This document shows positions 24,352-33,169 of a stretch of DNA of 64,000 nt, one piece after another. Under the pieces are notes generated by a model that worked only from the letters and a program-made list of their open reading frames with translations, searched no databases and had not been told where the DNA came from. Source of the DNA: Leucocoprinus leucothites (Eukaryota; Basidiomycota; Agaricomycetes; Agaricales; Agaricaceae); NCBI GenBank assembly GCA_013368445.1, contig JAACJO010000008.1:1426001-1490000 (forward strand), read 5' to 3'. Positions within the stretch are counted from its first letter, which is position 1. Each line of letters opens with the position of its first letter. A program made the translations under genes and the position numbers.

Positions 24352-24681
24352 TAAGGCATTCGGATTAACTTAGTTTGATCATATTGCCAGATGAACGAGT
24401 TACCATGGCGGGAGAAAAAACAGCAGATCAAAGAAAGAGGTCAGATGATGCTGGAATTGTATGGGATCAGGGGTGGCACATTCAATAACCTGGCTTGTTT
24501 CACCGGTCTTGTCTCAGCTTTTCCTTGGTGGCTCTAGCAATCGCCCACTCGGAAACATAGACTTTTTTTTCAAGCGGAGCCTGATGCATCATGTGGTGGG
24601 GCCATGACATGTCCCCACGTTCCGATAATTTTATACAGTGAACTCCTGCTACAATACCTAATAGTTAAAAAGGTGTTCGCG
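24352..24681. other. Spacer after F-box copy 2 with the second 70-bp element
   Basis: The element at about 24527-24596 matches the one at 22437 in order and sequence, with an extra T-run in the middle. It is followed by the upstream region of F-box copy 3. Confidence 0.6.
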
Positions 24682-26393
24682 ATGCCCTCATTACTCGCTC
24701 TCCCAGATGATGTCCTCGGCGAAGTCCTGATCCTACTTCCGGCTCTGTCAATCCTCTCATGCAGGCAGGTGAGTCCCCCCTTCGATGTTCAATGTTCAAT
24801 TCCTACTCTATGCCCAGTGCTCATGGTAGTCGTACGTACTGTAGGTTTGTCACAGGCTAAGCCAACTAACGAAGGCCCGGCATGTATGGATTACCATCTT
24901 CAATCGAACTCAACATATGCTTCGACCAATTATCACAGAGCCAACTAAACTACCTCCTTCAAAGCTTGAGATGACCATAGCTCGAGCCGAAAAATTGAAC
25001 TCGAAATTTACAAGCGTCAATGGTGTCTGTGCCCCACCAGTTCACGCGTACCGCCTAGAAAACCGAGATGGTCTACGAAGTCCTCTAGTCGTAATGGGAG
25101 AGTATCTTGTTTGTTTGACGGGGAACTTCCTCAAGCGCGCTTATCAGTGGATCTCTAAAAGAAGTGAATTCCTTGAAAATGGGCGCACAGCCTTCGAGTA
25201 TGAAGTTCCAACGCGCGTGGACCCACATGGGGGCCAGAAAGTTACAGATGATCGCTTGTACCAGATGGATCATGACTCAAATACTTTTTATGTGATCACT
25301 GGCCCCCATCCTGCTAGTGGTAACATTCACGAACATGTGTCAGTCAGCTATACATTCGCGTCTAAATGTTTTGCTCAAACCATCATTACAGGCAACGGCA
25401 ACTGGCGGAAATCAAACTTGACGACATTCACTCCAAACCGTACCTATCTGAATGTTCGCAACTAGTGGTAAATCCCCAGAAGCGCCCTATTTACTACATG
25501 TCTATGGGAAATTGTCTTACCGTGTACCACTACAAACCAGATTCGGGATATGAGATAGACGTCACCATCGCGGACTTTCGAACAAAAACGGTGACTCACT
25601 ATCAAGTTTGTCACTCTTCCTGTAGCAGAATCAATAATACTCATCAAAAACCTGATAGCTGGTATTTCCGAACCCCCCGGATTGGGGAGTATACTTTAAA
25701 CAACATATCTATGCCTCCGACACACACCTTCTCTTGATGATCCACAATACCCACTTTCACATCTTTGCTCGCCCCAGCACTCACAACACCACTTCAGCCC
25801 AACTCCAAGCCATTTCCAGCGGCCCTCTGCCACTAACTCAAACCATACATCAAATGTTCCACCAAACTAACCCCGATTCATTTATCACTGTTGGCGTCAA
25901 AAGGAATCGTCCCAGTACTGAATCCACGCTTATCCATGTCATCTCCTTCAAAAACACAGGACCCAACTGGATTGCGGAAGCCGAGACAAAAACAATCCCA
26001 GGATCCCATTTCAGTGCAGGGGGGGCCGTCTTTGCAGTACCTCCAAGTCCCAAGATTAACTATACGCTTGGTGTTCTCTCTTGTAGATTTTTCCCCCGGC
26101 CCACTGGTACCTCACCCGGACTTGGAAGCACCACCTACCAACTGTTGCGCATCGAGGGTTTCAACATGGATATTATGGATGAACCACCAAGTAATCACAT
26201 AAATCTAACGAGAATGGACATGGAGTCCTGGGTGGAAGACAAGAGGGTACTGAACACCGAGTTGTGCTGTATAGATTTTGACCCTTTTAGTGGCACTGCT
26301 CTCTTGGTATCTCCTGCATCTCCTGATACAGCTCCAGGATGTCAGTCGATTGTAGTCTTGGATTATCTGTCAAAGGGTGATACTACGGCCTAG
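24682..26393 (+). CDS. F-box protein, tandem paralog 3
   Basis: Third direct copy. It starts MPSLLALPDDVLGEVLILLP, and the spliced F-box continues VCHRLSQLTKARHVWITIF. The later blocks match the paralogs: MTIARAEKLNSKFTSVNG, VVMGEYLVCLTGNFL, MDHDSNTFYVITGP, YKPDSGYEIDVTIADFRTKT, HNTHFHIFARPS, TYQLLRIEGFNMD and CIDFDPFSGTALLVSPASP. The gene ends at TAG 26391. It lies tail-to-tail with the broken ABCF gene, an arrangement partly preserved at the second ABCF locus (see the element at 32937). Confidence 0.86.
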
Positions 26394-26529
26394 ATGTATA
26401 AAAAGGCATTTAGATTAATTCGATTTGATCATATTGCAGGATGGACAAGCTTCTTGGGTGGAAAAAACGGCAGATCAAAGAAGAGAACTGGGACTTTATG
26501 GGTCCGAGCAAACCGTGAATCCGTTTGCA

Positions 26530-26618
26530 TAAGAGGCCTCAACTCTGTTCTTGAGGGCTCTAGAACTTACTGCTCACTTGGGAAACATGAACATTTTATT
26601 TCAAACAGACTCCAGGAA
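26530..26618. repeat. 70-bp F-box 3' element, copy 3, at a deletion junction
   Basis: GAGGGCTCTAGAA, CTCACTTGGGAAACAT and CATTTTATTTCAAACAGACTCC align with 32925-32992. Directly after it the sequence jumps to the middle of the ABCF gene. The junction shows 2-3 bases of shared sequence (TCC/CC), as expected for a microhomology-mediated deletion. Confidence 0.7.
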
Positions 26619-28579
26619 TGTTGAATGGTTCGGGTGGAGGGAGTAAGATTGGTTGAGTCCTGAACCCGGTCTCAATGGTGATTTCCTGGCAGTTTCCATG
26701 ATAGGACGTTTTAAACCGTTTACCATCTTCGAGCCTCTCCGTACCCATTCTTTCCAATTTCTATCCAACAGCCCATGAGTATGATGTTTTGTCTTGAGCG
26801 TACGGTGACTCACCTTTTTCCTTGATGCCCCAAGCGTTTATCGTTGCCTGTGCTCTTCGCTTGCGCGACGTTCTTCTGAATGGAATTCATAATCTTTTTC
26901 TTCCTTTTCATCTCCAACTATAACCACTACTGTCAACGCTCTCGCATTCATCCTGGAGACCACGCCTAATACTCACCTCTTTCAACCTCGTCTTCCTCCT
27001 CCTCTGCTCCTCCGTATTCTTCTCCCAGTCCCCGTAATTTCCGTTATGAAACTTCAGCACCTTATCCTTGAAAATAATAGTCTCCTCTGTAACCGCATCC
27101 AAGAACTGCCTGTCATGCGAAACAATCACGACTGTCTGGTTCTGCTCACTTGTTTGCTTTAGAAGGTATTCTTGAAGCCAGAGGGTAGCTGGCAAATCCA
27201 AGTGATTTGCTGAGCCGTGGAAAACAAAACGTCAGCTCTCGTCGCTCTCGACAGCTCGGGGGATTCAAAATACGCACTCGGTTCATCCAATAGCAAAACA
27301 TCAGGCTTCACAAACAACGCTTTGGCGAGTACGACTCTCATCCTCCATCCTCCACTCAACTGTGCCACACCCTTTCCCCTCGCCTCCCGCATCTCCTCCT
27401 CCACAAATCCTAACCCCCTCAAAATCGCCTCGGCCCTCCTCGCACATCCGCGCTGATTTGCTCTTCAAACCATTTATAAACGTCGCTCATAACCTCATTC
27501 GCCATCCCTTCCGAGACATATTCTTCTGGGTTGGAAGAGAATGAGAGGAGGTGGTGTGGTGAGCTTCGGCAGCGAGGAGAGCCTGACGTGTGGTGTGGCC
27601 GCGTTGGCCTGAGCGGAGGGTGGCGATTTTTTGAGCTCGAGTAAGGGAGGATTGGGAGCAGGAGACGAGGATTGTGTGGATTGTTTTGGCGAGCTCGGAG
27701 GAGGAGGTTGTGTTTGTGTTTTGTAGGGCTATGTATCGTGACGGTTAATTTTTTTAGAATTCAGTGGAGAATTGAAACAGCAGTATATACCTTGAGCCTC
27801 ACGGATCACCCTTACTCTATCTTCATCGGCGCTCAAGACCTCCTCTAAAATACTCCTCCCCTCTTCAAAGTCCTCAAGTTGCTTTATATGCAAAAACTTG
27901 ACGTTCTGTGGTAATCCTACTAACAGATTATTTCCCAACACGTGCATCAACACTACATTGCCACCCCCACACAAGGACCCACAATCGACCATCAGGATCA
28001 ATATAATAGGTAATCAAAATAGATATGATCACACGTACCGCTCTTTCCAACACCATTCTATCCAACCATACCATACCTCGCACCACTTTTCAACCTCAAA
28101 TGCGCGTCCACAAGTATATCCTTCACTGCATTCGTGCGAGGGTGGTTTATGCTGATATTAATGCCTTTGATATCGATATCCGTGGAATTAGCATTGAAAG
28201 TCTCGCGATGGAAGCGGGACTGTTGTGGGGTGGCAGTGATTTCTACTTCCGGTTCGTTCGAGTTGGTGGGATTGTCATCGACTTCTGCGGATGTGGGCTT
28301 GTTTTTCTTTCCCGCGGCAGACGTGGAAGTAGCAGATTTTTTCTCCAAGCGGTTAAGCTTGGATTTCGACTGCACTGTCGTTAGGGGTGGGGTACATATT
28401 CATATGGGGTAAAGGTTGATTAGTACGACAAAACACACGAAGGTTGACTGCGGTATGACTGCGCACCGCGCACGCCGCACAAAGCTTACCAAGTTAGTTG
28501 AATTGCTTCCAACGCTTTCCTCCGTAATATCGAGAGAAGCAATGTTCGCGTTCAGGTTTGATGCTGATTCAGCCGGCAT
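26619..28579 (-). pseudogene. ABCF-type ATPase, broken duplicate
   Basis: This is the decayed copy of the gene at 33170-35885. It keeps the start (MPAESASNLNANIASL), the first Walker A region, LSGGWRMRVVLAKALFVKP, the spliced DEPTNHLD motif and the linker up to about residue 400. Three lesions are visible by comparison with the intact copy. The whole second ABC domain is missing (~0.9 kb deletion at 26618/26619). Ten bases are missing near 27442, in the coding stretch for the acidic helix before LRGLGF. One base is missing near 27553 in a GGTGGGTG run. The two small losses shift frame upstream of the first signature motif, so no functional ATPase can result. Confidence 0.85.
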
Positions 28580-29072
28580 GATCTTTGATGGTCAGGAGTT
28601 GAAACGTTCAACATTCGAAGAGTGATTGAAGAGCGAGTTATTTGGCGAGAAGCAATAAAACCCTCACATTCAGTCGATTTATGTATAAACTCAAGGGACC
28701 CTTCGGGACCTTCAGAGTCATAATCGGTGCCACTTGACGGAACTGACAGTTTACTCAATTGACGGAACCGGTAGTTTACTCAATAGACTGATTGCGTAAG
28801 TGATCCGATTTTGCCAAGTACCCCACTTTGATGGTCATCGTCCTTCCGAGTTTGCAGTTGGGACCCTCCTCGAGGCAAGGATCTGATCAAGACGCTCCCA
28901 TTGATGAGAATTTGTCGGTCAAATTGACTCTGTATCCGATGTTCAAGGCCTGATATGTGATTCCATCGTGTAAAGATACCGCTGAAAGGCGGACTGCGCA
29001 ATCACTGACCTTATTCTTTGACCATACATAAATATGAATCACCCACAACCATCCTAGCCTCACAACTACACA
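28580..29072. promoter_or_regulatory. Divergent ABCF / DJ-1 promoter, left copy
   Basis: A ~0.5 kb region shared with 35886-36365, between genes transcribed away from each other. The copies share blocks such as AAGTGATCCGATTTTGCCAAG and TTCAAGGCCTGATATGTGATTCC. It presumably held a bidirectional promoter; no TATA box is obvious. Confidence 0.5.
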
Positions 29073-29759
29073 ATGTCGCCCTCCAACCAAACCATTCACA
29101 TCGGTCTTGTCCTTTTCCCCTCCTACCAGCTCCTCGACGCAGCTGGCCCCGTCGATTACCTCAACAACCATTCTAAACAATTCGTTGGCTTGCTTAATCT
29201 CCCCGAACTCGCGGCCAAAGCTCCAACCATCAACTGGTATTATATCGCTGAAACTCTTAACCATGTCTATGCCTCCTCTGGCCCTGGTCAACTCCCCACT
29301 CACACTTTCTCCCACCCTCCCGCACACCTCGATTACCTGATTGTCCCAGGCCCCGATCCAGCGATCAAATTCTCCTCCGCATGCACTCAATTCTTCCAAA
29401 CTCAATTCCCGAAATTGAAAGGCCTCTTAACAGTATGCACGGGCTCCATAGCTCTTGCTCAAACGGGAATTCTCGACGGGCATAAAGTATGCTCGAACAA
29501 ATGGGTGTTAAGAGAACTTGCCAAAGCGGGGTCATTGAGGAAGGAGATAACTTGGATTGGGGATCGCCGATGGATTGTGGATGGAAAGATTTGGAGTAGT
29601 GGGGGGATAACAGCAGGAATTGATTTGGCTGCTGAATTTGCGAGGGTACATTTTGATCCGGAGCTTGTTGAGGTTGCCAAGGCAGTAAGCGAGGAGACAC
29701 CCAAGCCAGATAGGCCGGATGACTGGGCAAAATTGTTGGATGGGATCGAGCTGAACTGA
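29073..29759 (+). CDS. DJ-1/PfpI family protein (left copy)
   Basis: An intronless gene of 228 codons starting MSPSNQTIHIGLVLFPSYQL. The fold is that of class-I glutamine-amidotransferase-like proteins: strand IHIGLVLFP, then DAAGPVDYL, LDYLIVPGPDP, and the nucleophile elbow VCTGSIALAQTGILDG with the reactive Cys. KVCSNKWVLRELAKAG and an Ile/Gly-rich GGITAGIDLAAEFA helix follow. Members include isonitrile hydratases, chaperone/glyoxalase-like DJ-1 and AraC-linked sensors, so the reaction cannot be assigned. It is more than 90% identical by eye to 36366-37052. It remains intact although its divergent ABCF partner is dead. Confidence 0.88.
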   Translation: MSPSNQTIHIGLVLFPSYQLLDAAGPVDYLNNHSKQFVGLLNLPELAAKAPTINWYYIAETLNHVYASSGPGQLPTHTFSHPPAHLDYLIVPGPDPAIKFSSACTQFFQTQFPKLKGLLTVCTGSIALAQTGILDGHKVCSNKWVLRELAKAGSLRKEITWIGDRRWIVDGKIWSSGGITAGIDLAAEFARVHFDPELVEVAKAVSEETPKPDRPDDWAKLLDGIELN

Positions 29760-30329
29760 GAGAAAATTGAAGGTTTCGGTATGAGGAATATCGAAGGAAT
29801 TTAGACAATTAGTAGTGATGTTATCTGTGTCGTGACTGTCATACCTCAGAAATTGTACTGTTTCACTGTTCAGGCTGTGAAGGAGAACCGAATGCTCGTA
29901 GGTAGTTAGTATAAATACTACGGTGTATTTATGATTTTCTTTAGCGGAACCCACCCCCATTTTCTGTTTTACTCCTGTCTGAACTTTGAAGCTCAAGACC
30001 GGTCTTATAGCTCGAAAGCACACTCTTCCACTCGATCTCACTCCTCTACAACGTTTCGCATCGTCACGTTCACACTGAGTCATTGTTCCATTTTGTTATT
30101 CACTCAAAAATTTAACTACTCTATCTTACATTTGGGTCATTAACGAGTGAAAGACGGACACTGTCATGCTCGCATCCGGTTTCTGACGGACTTGCTTCGT
30201 CATCTCTTCACTACTCTCTTGCACCTATTGTGTCCCGGACTCAAGAGGTTTAGTCCGAGGTAACAGGACAAGTTTCCTGCGCTGCTGGGGCTGTGCTTCT
30301 CGAGCTAGAAAAAATTCAATCAGTTACCA
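29760..30329. other. Intergenic, no gene seen
   Basis: The first ~130 bp are still part of the duplicated segment. The rest shows only short frames without family resemblance. Confidence 0.5.
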
Positions 30330-32293
30330 TCAGCCACAACACTTCAAGGATAATAAACATATACTCTTGTCAGCTCCAGACTCGACATTCTGCAGCATCG
30401 AGAACATATTCGAGTTCAAGCTCATTTGGGACGGCGACTCTTGCTTATCCTTGCCTTTACCAGCAGACACATTTCCTGGCCCGAAGGTACTCGGAAGTGC
30501 CTTGTTGGAGATCTTGCCAAAATTGGACAAATCGACCTTGGATGGAGGTTGCGCAGCATTTCCAGTGGCAGCCCAACCTTCTGGGTTGACTTGAGGTTGC
30601 TTGTTTCGATTGCCACCACGCCATGAACCACCGTGAGATATACTGATCTGTCTCGGTACGTACTCCTTTTCGTGCGTAGCCTTTTCCTTGGCAGCCTAAA
30701 AGTAGAGAGAGAGAGGAGGGGAGAAACGATAAGCAAACTCTAAGTCTAGTCAAATCATTAAGGAACGGGAACGTACCACTTCGTGAATCTGGGCGATCGT
30801 CGCAGGAGCCACAACGGCATTCGTTGTGACCCACTTCCTCTCACGCAACTCGATAACATCCTATCCACAACATCACATCAGCCAAACCCCCAATCAGACA
30901 GGCGTAGTAGAAGTATCAACACACCTGAAGCATAACCTGCATGCGAGCGCTAACCTTCGGACTCTTCGTCAACTCCTTCATACGCCGGAAATACACATCC
31001 ATATGCGCATGTGCCTTTTGCGTATCCAAAATCGAGCCAGCCGTCGTCAACAGCGTGCACAAACTCTCAATATCCTCCTCTTCAGGGTTATTCATATCGC
31101 CCAAGAGCTTCTTCACGTATTCATGCATGATACGCTCCGTCAGCATCTGCAACTTGAACAATTCACCGATAAACTTGATGAGACCCAGGCCCTGTCGCTT
31201 CGCCTTTTGCGCGGCATAGTACTCTTCTGAATAGAGCGCAACCTCTTCATCGTCTTCACCGTCCTTCTTCTTGTTCACAACTTTGATCGCCTGATCCCCC
31301 ATAGCCTTTGACACGGCAGCAGCAGCCGTAGCCTTTTTCTGTACCCAACCCCTCTTGAAATCTTCTTTGCACCTGTTCAGGAGGTACTTCCTGAAAAGCT
31401 GGCCTCCTACAATCGGCTTATTATCCGTGTTTCTAATCCCATCATCCTGCACCTTATTACTGATTTGCTCCATCAGCTTGCAACACAACCTGGCATACAT
31501 CTCCGACCAAGCAGCCTCATCCGTCGCCTTTTCGTACACGAGCCGAGTCACCTGGATAAGCGTCCTGCCGTCCTTCTCCTTCTCCGACTTGTTTGCCCAC
31601 TCAATAATTTGATCAGAGATCGAGTCAAATCTCTCCATCGTCGGCTTATCGAGTAAACCTCTGACCTTCCGGTCAACCATTTCAGGTGAGTCTGTATGAG
31701 TGTGGATGGCTCTCCTATCCCACCGATTCTCAGAGGGCGTGAGTGGGGCAACAGGCTCGAGGTTGGCAGCGGCAGCAGCTTGGGGAGCATCCATGTTGCC
31801 TCCACTGCGCCTGTTACCACGTTGACTCAGAACACGGAGGGATCTATGAAGGTCGACATGTCAATCAGAGGGGGTAAAAAGACACAATCCACCAAATGCT
31901 GATATGCTTACCGGAACTTGCCATCTTTGGCATTGGTATTCAGCTCGGGTTTGGGATTCGAGATACCTTCAGGGTATGAGACACGACTAATGTCATTGAT
32001 GGCACGAGCGGAAGAGAGGGCAGAAGGCAGGGGAGCGGGAACAGAACCAGTCACGGTGTTGGGAGGGTTGGGGCGGTTGGGTCGCTTCTCGAGAGGTTCC
32101 GAGGTGTTGATGCGCGCCTTGGAATCATCTTTAGCTGCATCACCACTCTCAGGCTCCTCGATGAGTTCACCACCCTCCCTTGCTCGCTGAGCCTTGGCAG
32201 CCACCCCAGCCTCCTTGGTTTTAGCAGTTTTCTCTTCCTCCTCCCTCCATACGGAGGCGCTCCGGATTCTTGGATGTCTGTGCGGTAGAAGAT
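30330..32293 (-). pseudogene. eIF4G-like gene, 5'-truncated and lacking the eIF4E-binding exon
   Basis: eIF4G is the scaffold joining eIF4E, eIF4A and eIF3 in translation initiation. Here a first visible block (ALSSARAINDISRVSYPEGI to NAKDGKFR) is spliced directly to RSGGNMDAPQ...LEPVAPLTPSENRWDRRA. A complete MIF4G domain follows (FDSISDQIIEWANKSEKE, LFRKYLLNRCKEDFKRG, LIKFIGELFKLQMLTERIMH, ESLCTLLTTAGSILD), then a C-tail with LSNFGKISNKALPSTFGP. The frame is open through all junctions. The normal ~N-terminal half of eIF4G is absent, no ATG starts the first block, and the eIF4E-binding region (Y-x4-L-phi, expected right after GKFR) is missing. It may be a dead fragment or an expressed DAP5-like short form. 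Confidence 0.7.
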
Positions 32294-32739
32294 CTGTTCA
32301 TCCTGGCAGGAAGGTCAGCAGCGCTCAAGACCCAGATAGGAGACGCACAAATACGGCAGGAAGGGGTCTTCTCTGGTCGACTGTTTTTCGAGAGTGGGGT
32401 ATTGGTGGTCGTAGAAAATGGCCTGTCAGCAGGCGTAGAAGCAGTTGGAAAGGCTAGTCTCTAGAAGAAAAAAGACTCGGACGCTGGCAGAGCGATCCCG
32501 AATTGCGCGAGTCCTGTGTGCGAGGACGGGGTCAAACAGTCACCACCATCAGGCCCCCGGCATATCTAAAATTACCGGCGATCGCCTTGTAAGCGAGGGG
32601 TGCCGAAGGCAGGCCCTCCCTAAGAAGCTTCAAGGGTCTGATGGGACTAATTCGCAGGATTTCTATACACAGGCGGAGAACACACGGGGGTGACTTTGAG
32701 TGTGGGTGCTGGAAGGTCACCTCAGAAAACATACATTTG

Positions 32740-32925
32740 TCTTGCTGCCATTAGCTGCAGTTTCTTAGTGGCGCTAAAATTAAGTCCCTCACATCGTATA
32801 CATGGCTCATGCGAGGAAAATTCATCGATCTCATTGATCTCATTGATACTTGGGACGACCCTTCCCATCCAATTGACACTTCCCTAAAGAAGTGAGGTTG
32901 AGCAAGTATACTAATAAGAGGCCTC
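32740..32925 (+). pseudogene. Relic of the second exon of family X
   Basis: The stretch from CTCATGCGAGGAAAATTCAT matches the exon-2 start of the gene at 39035-39658 (LMRGKFINLIDLIDARDDPS there, LMRGKFIDLIDLID here). The end of the preceding intron is also conserved (GCAGTTTC, TAAGTCCCTC). One base is lost before the 'FPxEVxLSKY' region, shifting the frame into TGA. Nothing of exon 1 is left. Intron sequence shows it came from genomic DNA. Confidence 0.75.
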
Positions 32926-32936
32926 AACACTCTTCT

Positions 32937-33007
32937 TGAGGGCTCTAGAAACCGCTCACTTGGGAAACATAAACATTTTATTCCAAAAAGACTCCGATGC
33001 ATGACCA
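32937..33007. repeat. 70-bp F-box 3' element, copy 4 (orphan)
   Basis: GAGGGCTCTAGAA, CCGCTCACTTGGGAAACATA and GACTCCGATGCATGACC match the elements after the three F-box genes, but no F-box gene precedes it here. Its presence implies that the duplicated unit once included the F-box 3' end. Confidence 0.75.
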
Positions 33008-33169
33008 TTCTAGCAAAGGAGGGTGCAGGTAAAGACGCCCATATGCAGGATAATATTGTCATCAGGTTAGCTAATGACTATCTACGGTACAGTAGCTCTA
33101 GGATCCATACGGTTAAATCCCAAGGCGCCATCATCGCTGTCAACAGCATACAAACCAACGTCCTAATAA

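Larger units (their letters stand above)
26530..29890. repeat. Segmental duplication, left copy
   Basis: This segment aligns with 32925-37186 along its whole length, in the same orientation. It includes the 70-bp element, the ABCF gene, the divergent promoter and the DJ-1/PfpI gene, and similarity ends where both read GGAGAACCGAAT. The left copy is ~0.9 kb shorter because the C-terminal ABC domain is missing. Introns are retained, so this was DNA duplication and not retroposition. Confidence 0.85.
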
